Positions 55,685 through 64,000 of a DNA stretch of 64,000 nucleotides are shown piece after piece. Position 1 is the first letter of the stretch. Each line of letters opens with the position of its first letter. The translations under genes were made by a program, and so were the position numbers. This stretch comes from Cheiracanthium punctorium (lineage: Eukaryota > Arthropoda > Arachnida > Araneae > Cheiracanthiidae). The notes beneath the pieces are model-generated. The model had not been told where the DNA came from. It did not search any database and worked only from the letters and a program-made list of their open reading frames with translations. Where the stretch lies: NCBI GenBank assembly GCA_038373885.1, contig JAWZYV010013554.1:1-64000 (forward strand), given 5' to 3'.

Positions 55685-56045
55685 TTTCAGCCCCGAAATG
55701 GCCTAGTCACTAAACTCCGTTCACTTGAGAACACGCAGAGTGAGACAGGATCCGTCTTGGTCAGTGCTTGGGAGGGTGAACTCCTCTCTCGGCAAGACTT
55801 CTGCAGGACCGTCTACGCCAATGGGAGTTCGTGCACGTAAAATCCGCACGTGGCTCCAGTGTCCACCATGCTCAAACGATATCTTTGGGGCTGCCGATTT
55901 CAGGTGGTGGTTGGTCCCTCATTTGGAAGGGGTTCGAAATTAGGGACCTGAAGCCCCCCCCCCCGGGAGCAATAGCACCTATTTCCATGGATAGTGCAAT
56001 CGACTTTCCATGGACACAAGAGTAGCAACAGGAACACCGTAACAT
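55685..56045 (+). mobile_element. SINE-like element
   Basis: CCCCGAAATGGCCTAGTCAC at the start is A-box-like. The body shares GTGCACGTAAAATCCGCACG with the 21-kb SINE and GGTTCGAAATTAGGGACC, AGCAATAGCACCTATTTCCA and GATAGTGCAATCGACT with 7955-8109. It thus links the two, showing one SINE family with a long body. Overlapping open frames here are chance. Confidence 0.6.
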
Positions 56046-56399
56046 TTTCAAATTATTGCGCCCCGTACAACACAAGTAAACACGCAGTCGCGCTCGCGGA
56101 TTGATACTGAACTGGGAAACAAACATTGGTGGGCATCATTGAGCCTGTATTAAAGGACTTCTAGTAGCGCCAAAAAAATCAATCTGGCTGAATGCCTCAA
56201 ACATCGGCAGTACGTATCGAGGAGAGTATTTCCGATAGATCTCCTGAATTATACAGACCGTATAATTCGAGCAGCCATCTGTCAGAGCTCGTTTATAGCC
56301 TTTCTAGAACTTTTCAAAAGAAATGGCAGTGATCTTCAAATAAGAACACAAAATCCAGATTACCAGGCATTCCTGTGCCAATGAATGCCAACCTTTTTC
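56046..56399. other. stretch without a recognised gene
   Basis: No supported feature is visible. Confidence 0.45.
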
Positions 56400-56593
56400 G
56401 GTACTTACGTATTAGCCCGGCGGTCCGCCAAGACGAGCAATTTTTCGTCAAGATAAATGCCGGACAAATGGAATAATGCATGGTTAGAAATACACTTGGC
56501 AACAGTTTGCGAGCACATTTGACACAAAAATCGTCTGGCGGAAATGACCGCTTAATATGACCGGCGGAAATGACGGGATAATACTTAAGTACC
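56400..56593. mobile_element. MITE, GGTACTTACGTATTATCCCG family, copy 2
   Basis: GGTACTTACGTATTAGCCCG at the left and CGGGATAATACTTAAGTACC at the right bound 194 bp with GGCGGTCCGCCAAGACGA and an ACTTGGCAACAGTTTGC core. It matches 14125-14296. Confidence 0.8.
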
Positions 56594-57285
56594 CTTTTTT
56601 CTTCTGCTGATTAAAGTTGGAAAATTGACCTTTCAGTATCCTTTACTGGAATAATTCGAAAAGATAAGGGCTGAAAAACACCCATATCCCAAATTCGTTT
56701 TGATTCAAATACTAACAATTTTTACTACTTGAAATTTTTACAACAAAATCTTCTCTTGTGTTGAGTGATTGGTTGGAGTTTAAATGGCTCAAGATCCAGA
56801 AAGGATATACTGGGCCGTTGCCTACGCAATACTCAAGAAAATTCCAGGAAAAGGTCGTGTTTTTCCACCAATAAAACGGGCGAAAACTCAGTTCTCTAAA
56901 ATGACAGCTAGGGGGGCGCTCTTACGCCCTGGCAACGTTTGTACTTTCTGGCTGTTTGACTGTAAACTTTGATGTGTTGAGTTTTCGAGCCATTTAAACA
57001 TGCTTAAACATTTTTTATGTTTGGTACTATCTTAGGGAATAATTCCGTAAGCGGGGAGGCAGATCGCCAAGATGTCCCAAAGCTTTTTCGCGTTGCTAAA
57101 TACGCCAGTCTGTAAGGATCGTGCTTAGAATATAAGGATAACTGTTTTAACGGCAACTTTAATATGGGTTAGACGGTGGCAACAAAAAAAGTGGCCAACT
57201 AAACCTGCCCCCTCTTACAGAATTATTCCCTTTTTTTATATTGTACGGATAAATAATTACATTGCACGCAAAAATAATTAAGTGA
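56594..57285. other. stretch without a recognised gene
   Basis: 57030-57230 (GGGAATAATTCCGTAAGCGG ... AGAATTATTCCC) has inverted ends, suggesting another small element of about 200 bp. Nothing else is supported. Confidence 0.45.
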
Positions 57286-57287
57286 AA

Positions 57288-57537
57288 ATGGTATACTGTT
57301 GTGTACCATATTGTAATAATTCGGATTGCTCTTTGAAAGAAAATGATTGATCAACTGTTGGATTTCACCATTTTTCAAACGATCCCATATTAAAAGATAA
57401 GTAGCGGGTCACTATTTATCGCCAAGGAAATAAGGACAAGTCTCTATGGTGTCCAAATAAATTTTTAAGAATTTGCAGCAAACAAATTATGCATTCGAAA
57501 AATCGCTTCGTAAACGACACCTTCGGCACCAAATGAA
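57288..57537 (+). pseudogene. THAP-domain pseudogene
   Basis: Reading from ATG 57288 gives MVYCCVPYCNNS (C-x4-C), a segment VGFHHFSNDPILKD in the place of the THAP phi-x-F-H-x-F-P core, later SLWCPNKFLRICSKQ near the C-x2-H site, and a TGA end. Two in-frame stops (after KEND and after LKDK) interrupt it, and the zinc-binding His of C-x2-H is Gln. The order of motifs is clear enough to call a decayed THAP domain. No transposase homology follows. Confidence 0.7.
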
Positions 57538-57749
57538 TATAAGCTCTTGAAATTTCACATTTGTATCTCCAATAGTTTTGTCTGGTCGTTCGTGCGTGAA
57601 TGAGCCAATCAGTGAGGACATATTTTATACAGAGAGATAATATGCAATTTAATGCAAACGATACATACTTTAATATCCCATCGGTTTGCGTCGTAAACCG
57701 GATGCGGATTTTAAATTATAAAATATAAAAAGAAATCTAAAGGTATTTC

Positions 57750-57868
57750 CGTACTATTATTACAAACGGTCGTTCGCGCCAAACTATTTTTTCGTCAAAT
57801 GTGCTCCGGCATTTATCTTGGCGAAAAATCTCTCGTCTTGGCGGTCCGCCGGGATAATAGGTAAGTAA
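57750..57868. mobile_element. MITE, GGTACTTACGTATTATCCCG family, degraded copy 3
   Basis: CGCCAAACTATTTTTTCGTC, AAATGTGCTCCGGCATTTAT and TTGGCGGTCCGCCGGGATAA match the family. The left end is degraded (CCGTACTATTATTACAAACG). Confidence 0.65.
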
Positions 57869-59868
57869 AAATACGAGGAATATAGTTCTCATATACTAAT
57901 AAGGCAACGATCAGTGCTTACAGGGCCACACAGCGCCATCTACACATTCCCCAGGGCTCAAAGCCGCATTTCCCAGCCTTTTCTTGAGTACTGCGTAGGC
58001 CACGACTGGGCCAAGTAAAGAATAAGACTTAGAGCTAAATAAAAGCGTAAAACGATAAATGTAAAAAGCATTAAAGTGATAATGAAAAGTTGTTAAAAGT
58101 ATTTAAAAGCAAGAATAAGGACATATCTAGATGAAAAACCCCATGCTGGGACATTTGTTCGACTAGCTGCAGTTTCCGATTTTCTAAATAAACCAAAACA
58201 TTAATTTCCATGGTAAATCGTCAAATCCGTGTATATACATCCTTTTGAGATAATTATGTTTGTAACAAATAAATCTAATTAGTAAAGCTGGTGTTTCCAG
58301 ACAAACTCCAATAACTTTCTATGTAAGTTCTAGTAGAATGTCTTAGTTTCCAACAAAGCCAATCAATATCGGAGCGCGCTTAACTGAATGAAATACTCAG
58401 TTATATATTGGAGTAGTGTATGAATTGAGGTGAACAACTAATTCAAAATAGCGAAGCAATGTTTCAAGAAACGAACGTGGTTGTGTGATAGCATTTTACA
58501 AAAGTTCCTCAAGCGGATTTTTGCAACTTAATGTTTTGAGTTCCGATTTTTTTTTTTAAATTCATTAACACTAGAGTGCCATAGCGTTCATACAGAATTT
58601 TTCTGTGGATACATTTTTATGGAATTTTTTTGTTTTTTGATAATTTTTTGTGACAGACTTTTTTTTTGATAATTTTTGAACATATTTTTGTGGACACATA
58701 TTTGTAGACCGATTTGCTTCTACACGTTTTCCTTGCGTTTGTCAATAAGTTTGCCAGATATTTCACGGTGGGGAGAATAAAACATTGAAAGTCTCCAAGG
58801 TTTGCAGTTTTTAATAATTGATCGCCAAGCTTGGAGCCAAAAAATATATTCTCAAAACTAACCAAGTTTGGCGATATTTGCCTGAAAACCGGCAAACCCT
58901 TGAGTTTATTACGAAGGACAAATATAGTTAGAATATTTCTGATGAAGATTGTAAAGATGGATTTCGGTTCTGAAGAAGCGTTTCCTGGAACAAGAAAGAC
59001 AAATGCGGTACACTCATGGATTATGGTACCCTTTCCGAATGTCTAAAATTGAAATTTAGTTAGACTATGGCTGATGAAGAATGTAAAATAGTAGGCGAAT
59101 TTAATATAGATTTCAATTCCTAAGATATGCTTTATGGAGCAAGGAAGAAAAGTACGGCCCACTCATGAATAATGATACACTTTCCAATTTAATGGAATAA
59201 GGTAGAAAAATAAAATAGGAACAATACATGGATTATGTGACGCTTTTAAAACATAGCTCTTTAGTGCGTATTTAAAACATTAAAGTATTTCATGCATTTT
59301 TACCTTTGTTTATTTAGTTAGTTTCTTGGAACTGTTTATTTAGTGAGTTTCTTTACAAGCCGAGTGATTAATCAGCATTAATCAGCATTAGTGATTAATC
59401 AGCGAATCAATGTAGTGTTTCAATTAATTTTATTCATAGAACAGCATGTTTAACAACTTATTGGTGATTTACACATAATCCAGATTAAAGAGGCTAAACA
59501 ACTCATTCTATTAAACGTAAGTAAAATTTAAAACACTATAATTCTGAATTAATTTCTGCTCTACAAACTGATGTAATTATGCTATCTGTTAGATTACTTT
59601 TAGTCCTAAAGCTACCGCTTTCTATAATACAAATTAAGGCATTTTCACCTTTTAAAATACTACCTTCAACCTCTCAACTCTGTTCTTTTTAAACAAAAAG
59701 CATTTTACTCGCTTAATTGTACGTTAATTACTTAAAGTTACTCAGGCCATTGTTTAAGTACCAGGAAACAGAGCCATGTAAACCTTGTAATGTCTCTCTT
59801 ATGCCACTTGTTTCCTTTAGTTTTATGACCATACCGTTCCACGAAGTCATAATTTTATGACTTTTACA
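57869..59868. other. long AT-rich stretch, nothing recognised
   Basis: There are A/T runs and short open frames on both strands at 58.6-59.05 kb without family motifs. A GATGAAGATTGTAAAGATGG-type segment (58935-59100) is repeated once, imperfectly. No gene or RNA is supported. Confidence 0.5.
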
Positions 59869-59869
59869 G

Positions 59870-60110
59870 CTTTAACAGACCGCTTTCAGATCCCGGCATA
59901 TTTTAAATTAGTTTTTTTTTTTCATATTTTGCCTTCGAATTCGTTAGTTAAAGAATATTAGTCATTTAAATGGGGGGGGGATTGAACCCGCCAATTTTTA
60001 CTGTGTTTCCAATTGGGAACATGGGTCATTTATGATTATACCTTGACTATACTTTTGCGGGTAGTTTAAATAATAAGTGAAATATTAAGAATAAATGAAA
60101 GATTTATCTA
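59870..60110. mobile_element. left part of a TTAACCTTTTACAG-family element
   Basis: AACAGACCGCTTTCAGATCC, CAATTGGGAACATGGGTCAT and GGGTAGTTTAAATAATAAGT match 36026-36275. The right half is missing. Confidence 0.6.
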
Positions 60111-60116
60111 CTTATA

Positions 60117-60560
60117 CAGGGTGAATCTAAACTCTTGGGCAAAACTTTAAGGGGTGATAGAGCACATAATAAGGAATCAGAATCCCATAGAAATGTGGGG
60201 TCAAAATCGCAGTTTTCACTTACCCGGTAATAATCACTTTGTGAAAAGTATTGAAGCGCTCGTCTAATTTCTTAATCAAGTTTCATAAATAATAGGCTCG
60301 TCTCCAAACATTTCATCCGTGAAATAAAATAGAATTTTTAAACTATGAATTTTAGTCTTCTGTTTTCGGCAGAAAAATTCATTAGTTTCTGACGAACAAT
60401 GGTCGAAAAGAGCTCTGTTGTTTCAGCACTTTTTCCAAAGTGATTATTAACAGCTACACGAAGACGATGTTGCCGACCCCATATTGCTGTGTGATTCTGA
60501 TTCCTTATTATGTGCACCCACCACCTCCTAAATTTTGTCCAAGAGTTTAGATTCAACCTG
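60117..60560. mobile_element. TA-flanked Tc1/mariner-type MITE
   Basis: CAGGGTGAATCTAAACTCTT at the left and AAGAGTTTAGATTCAACCTG at the right are near-perfect inverted ends (over 30 bp, continuing GGGCAAAACTTT/AAATTTTGTCC), with TA on both sides (60115-60116 and 60561-60562). Related internal sequence occurs at 10.9-11.6 kb and 51.9-52.25 kb. It has no transposase; the open frame 60338-60748 spans its edge and is not a gene. Confidence 0.85.
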
Positions 60561-60778
60561 TATAATACGCTAACGTATGCGGTACCAAAATCGACGTTAT
60601 TTCCACGCTGCGAACGGCAACAGCTAGATGTAAACATGAGTGCAATAAAAGCATGTGCGAAAATCCGAATGAACAGTTCAGTGACGTCCAATGGAGCAAG
60701 CATAGGCCACGCAGTAGCTAGATTACAAGATAACAGTAATGGATACACAAAAATACAACAAAAAAAAAATGCAATAGA

Positions 60779-61213
60779 GTGGTGTCAGTACCTAGATCAA
60801 AAATAGTATACATAATTAATAAAAACATAAAAAATAAATGGCAAATATGGTGGAACGAGAGTGAAACCGGCAGATATACTTACAACTTCTTACCACATAT
60901 ACAAAATAATTATAATATCAATAATATAGTAGCCACTAAATTTATAACGGGCGGGGGCAGTTTCCCAAAATATTTAAAAAGAATCAATTATAGAACAACG
61001 GATCTATGTGACTGTGGTCAGACAGGGGATCCCCTGCATTATATCTTTGGGGACTGCCCCCTAATGCCTAATAAAATAAGAAGAAATAACTCAATAGATC
61101 CATATAAAAATGTTATGCAAATTATCCAATTGCCAAACATAATGAATCTAATAAAAGTAAATTATAATAAGCTTATAGAACACTATAGCACTATTAAATT
61201 TAAATATCATTGA
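60779..61213 (+). pseudogene. C-terminal part of a Jockey/R1-like LINE ORF2
   Basis: The frame encodes INKNIKNKWQIWWNESETGRYTY, VATKFITGGGSFPKYLKRI and DLCDCGQTGDPLHYIFGDCP, ending at a stop at 61211-61213. A W-x5-W-x6-TGR-TY block followed by TG-H/G-FP-YL-R and a C-x-C-x6-8-H-x4-C zinc knuckle is the region after reverse transcriptase and RNase H in Jockey/R1-clade LINEs. Upstream the same frame is closed by a TAA at 60737-60739, so the copy is 5'-truncated or frame-shifted and cannot encode a working polymerase. It leads into the 3'-UTR at 61214-61680. Confidence 0.85.
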
Positions 61214-61415
61214 TCTGCCATTCTTCTGTGGTACAATAGGTATATATATATATATAAGATGGTGACAGTGGTTATAATTTCCGTTCCATTATACTATCAC
61301 AATAATTCTTGCACTTTATTTGGATTCAAAATCTGGTTTCTAATTCTTGATAATAGCTGTTACTTTTATGCGAGATATGTCTTATTTGTAGTATGTTTTG
61401 TGTTTTACTTGTTAG

Positions 61416-61485
<70 letters not shown>

Positions 61486-61675
61486 TTATATATATGTGTG
61501 TAAGTGTATATGTGTGTATATGTATGTTTTATCATGTGTATATGTGTGTATATGTATGTTTTATCATGTCATGTGTGATATCATGTCTGTAATTTACGAT
61601 TGTACTATTATTGTTTACTGTCTGCCGTTGGGGTTCTGCGAGCCCCAGCGGCATAGTATGTAAAAATAAGCGATA
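61214..61675 (+). mobile_element. LINE 3' untranslated region
   Basis: GATGGTGACAGTGGTTATAA at 61259 starts a segment nearly identical to 4366-4545. A long TA microsatellite (about 61418-61481) and TATG repeats follow, then the hairpin at 61623-61653 and an A-rich TAAAAATAAGCGATAAATGA end. Confidence 0.7.
61623..61653 (+). ncRNA. 3'-terminal RNA hairpin of the LINE
   Basis: TGCCGTTGGGG pairs with CCCCAGCGGCA around a 9-base loop, giving an 11-bp stem with one G-U pair. It lies about 20 bases before the tail. Such 3' stem-loops are typical of Jockey/R1-type transcripts and are thought to be recognised by the element's own reverse transcriptase. Confidence 0.7.
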
Positions 61676-62095
61676 AATGAATAAATTCTTCCCTGGAGGG
61701 ATTTTATGCCGTAAACCTTCGGGTCGGCCCCTCCAGTGGGTGTCTCACACCTCTCACACACAAATACAAGATCTTTCGGACTTTTTCGCAGCTTTGAAAT
61801 ATCGAATTGACAATACTGGGCGTATATATCGCCCTTCTAAAAAAATGCCACCATGCATTGAGCTGAAGCCCATTTTAGCCATTTTCTGTTTCAACATCGG
61901 CTTTTATCATGACTCCCAAGTGGGTATCAACTCTAAACTAAATCAATCATAATGACAAATACTGTTAAAACAAAACAAAAACACGATTTTCGTTGAAATG
62001 AGTCCAGAAATTGAGTCAACACTGCACTGAGTATAAAGAACTTGTAAGGTATGGGGCGGAGAAACTGGCTTCCTTGGCGGCTAGTTTTTCAAAAT
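61676..62095. other. stretch without a recognised gene
   Basis: The open frame at 61677-61952 overlaps the LINE tail and shows no family motif. Confidence 0.45.
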
Positions 62096-62365
62096 TTAAG
62101 TAAAATTATGAAGTTTGAAAGGGGAGGGGGAGTGTATCAAAAAGGAGGAGCGTATCAAAGATCCGTTGAAATTTATTAAAATGGCTATTTTAATGATTTT
62201 TTTTAATACAGTTTCCCATTAATGACAGACATGCAACTTTTATTTTAAAAAATCAAGTCATTTTTTTAAACTATATCTGCTATTTTTTTCAATATTGATT
62301 AAATTTAATTTTTCAATAAAACTGTAATTTGATGTTCCCAATTGGGAACATTGGCCTGTAAAAGG
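62096..62365. mobile_element. right part of a TTAACCTTTTACAG-family element
   Basis: GAAAGGGGAGGGGGAGTGTA to ACATTGGCCTGTAAAAGG, with TTAA at 62366-62369, matches 27727-27967. The TIR-like CCTTTTACAGGCC mirrors the left ends at 36026 and 59870. Confidence 0.65.
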
Positions 62366-62369
62366 TTAA

Positions 62370-62723
62370 TTGTTCTTAATTGTTCCGTCACGGGGAAGTG
62401 GATGATTTGTTCTCCAGTTTCTGCAAATTGAAAATTTTGGTAAACTCTTACGAAATGTATATTTACTGTACAAGTGTGGCACTAATCCTATCGGCATTTT
62501 TGTGAGACTGTCAATCTCGTTTACCGTTCACACTTTTACACGCGATTTAATCCAAAGCCGCGTGTTAAAGCTGTCGGCAAGATATTTGACCCATTACATT
62601 AACACGTGTGTTTAAAATACACGTGTTTGCCTAGATTATGGTGGCGTTTTGAAGGTTTTGTTTTATTGCAAACCTCCACGAGGAGCATCTGCCTAGGAGC
62701 GGTTGCCTTGGGCGGAAGCAACG
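62370..62723. other. stretch without a recognised gene
   Basis: Near 62660-62720 CGAGGAGCATCTGCCTAGGAG and GTTGCCTTGGGCGGAAGC resemble 31340-31375 and 9995-10050 in mood but not enough to name a family. Confidence 0.35.
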
Positions 62724-63149
62724 CCTCCTACATATAGAAAGCCTTAGAACTCCTACGTCGCTCAGCTTTGACGTCATCACAAGGCCTACGAAAATGACCT
62801 CATCACAGCTTCCATTTCACAAAACTATTTAAAATTTCTGGTAGTGCTACAAATATTAGAAAACTTCTTAAATTAAAACATTAAAATTAAAATATCTTTC
62901 TCATACAAAATTATTCATTATGATCTATTTCCTTATTATATTATCCAATTAGTCATGGTTAAGAACTGCCATTTGTCGTAAAATTATATTTTTTATGTTA
63001 AATTATTAAAATATTGCCATTCATGGGTAAATTCGCCAGAAATTTTTAATAGTTTCTTTTTGTGAAAATAAAATTTTTAAATGTCGGCCTAATGATGACG
63101 TCAAAGCTTCGTGACGTAGTAGGTGTAAGGCTTTTTATATCTAGGAGGA
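62724..63149. mobile_element. MITE with CTCCTACATATAGAAAGCC ends
   Basis: CTCCTACATATAGAAAGCCT ... GCTTTGACGTCATCA on the left is mirrored by TGATGACGTCAAAGCTTCGT ... AAGGCTTTTTATATCTAGGAG on the right, an imperfect inverted repeat of about 55 bp. The 426-bp interior is AT-rich without coding capacity. No target duplication is clear. Confidence 0.7.
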
Positions 63150-63286
63150 GTTGGACTGTGCCTCCTTGTCACTCAGAAGTTAATTGCCAAAACAGCGGAT
63201 AATATAGCAACTGGTAGTTGTTGTTATTAACTATCATATTGGATATTGTTTCTCCCTTGTTTAGCAGATCATAAAAGCCCATTCTA

Positions 63287-63344
63287 CAGGGTGTGCCTGA
63301 ATTCATAGACAAAACTTTAAGGTTAATCTAAACATATAAAGAAG

Positions 63345-63375
<31 letters not shown>

Positions 63376-63707
63376 GTACAGCAATGTAGGGTCGGAAATG
63401 AAAAGTACTGTGATGTTTCAGGACGATGGCTCTCCAACCATTTCCCCTTTAATGTGCTTAAATTACCTCAGCAAGTCCATTTTTTATTTTTGGCCCCTTA
63501 TTGAAAAAAAAAAAAAATATAGGCAGGAAAACAGGAAATTCTGAGGTAATTATGCACATTATTGCGGAAATCGGTGGAGCCCCATCAAGCTGAAAAATAC
63601 ACGAAACTTTTCATTTCCTATCCCACATTGGTAAGCAAAAAAATGCTTCTTTATATGCATGTTACATACCCTTTTAAAGCTTGGCCCATGAATTCGGGGA
63701 CACCCTG
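63287..63707. mobile_element. TA-flanked Tc1/mariner-type MITE
   Basis: CAGGGTGTGCCTGAATTCAT and ATGAATTCGGGGACACCCTG are inverted ends (about 34 bp with mismatches), with TA on both sides (63285-63286 and 63708-63709). A long poly-T lies near 63350-63375. The interior shares GCAATGTAGGGTCGGAAATG with the 60-kb and 11-kb relatives. No transposase is present. Confidence 0.82.
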
Positions 63708-63719
63708 TATAAGGGTCGT

Positions 63720-63835
63720 ATCCAGAAAAGAAAATGTCCACTTTGTAAAAAATGCAGAATTTCTCACAAAAACACCTCATCATCACAATTTTTTATAACA
63801 AAAATCAAAATTTCAAAAAGGGGGTGGGGGGCTGG
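63720..63835 (-). repeat. fragment of the 1.66/44.1-kb repeat
   Basis: Read on the minus strand, CCCCCCACCCCCTTTTTG, AAATTTTGATTTTTGTTATA and GATGAGGTGTTTTTGTGAG follow the order of the 44080-44240 repeat with moderate divergence. The window ends in unannotated sequence after this. Confidence 0.5.
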
Positions 63836-64000
63836 TTTCCTGGACTATCTCCCTGCGAACGGCATGGTCTCCGACGCACATTTACGGCACCTTCAAAAAA
63901 GGGCTGTCTAATAGTCTGGACTTTTGGGCGGTTTTCTCCAGATGTAACTTGAATAAGCGTTAGAATCCCCTAAAAAGTCCTGCACCCAAAGCGTGTTCTC

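Noticed and set aside
60338..60748. 136-codon minus frame and overlapping plus frame
   Set aside because: Both straddle the right end of the TA-flanked MITE at 60560; no motif was seen.
61259..61663. 134-codon plus frame with a Tyr/Ile run
   Set aside because: It is the translation of a TA microsatellite within the LINE 3' untranslated region.

Overview
The window is AT-rich, intron- or intergene-like animal DNA, packed with microsatellites and with short, mostly non-autonomous transposable elements. Nothing prokaryotic is seen: there are no operons, ribosome binding sites or dense reading frames. TTAA-flanked, TA-flanked and hAT-type MITEs, Jockey/R1- and RTE-like LINE pieces, tRNA-derived SINEs and THAP-domain relics together suggest an arthropod. 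An arachnid is a guess from general appearance only. Host coding sequence is scarce, and most open frames are chance or repeat-borne.

Layout. 0.4-1.4 kb: a mariner deletion derivative sits in the ORF1/ORF2 junction of a Jockey-like LINE. 1.4-9.4 kb: hAT-type MITEs (two with clear 8-bp duplications), microsatellites and a complete palindromic TTAA-flanked element. 10.5-11.5 kb: a 514-bp tandem duplication in which each copy holds a 33-nt stretch framed by consensus splice signals. 11.7-23 kb: further MITEs, RTE-like LINE tails interrupted by a SINE, a 174-bp-unit composite repeat and a 682-bp TTAA element. 24-37 kb: an inverted copy of the composite repeat, more MITEs and a degraded triplicated stretch. 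37-46 kb: nested MITEs, including a 2.65-kb element with degenerate TIRs. 46.2-50.3 kb: a hAT remnant with a perfect 8-bp duplication, then a putative 2.86-kb P-element-like transposon with long inverted ends and a THAP/P-transposase fragment. 53.3-54.8 kb: the best host coding signal, an intact GC-rich single-exon SGT/SGTA-like TPR gene followed by an A-tract, plus a candidate first coding exon of another gene. 57.3 kb: a THAP pseudogene. 60-63.7 kb: TA-flanked MITEs and the 3' end of a Jockey/R1-like LINE with a 3'-UTR hairpin.

The elements interact mainly by nesting, and empty-site paralogues inside the window date several insertions relative to each other. The only candidate host functions are a TPR co-chaperone retrogene, one orphan first exon and a possible duplicated microexon. 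All searches that would settle these calls are named in the entries; none could be run here.
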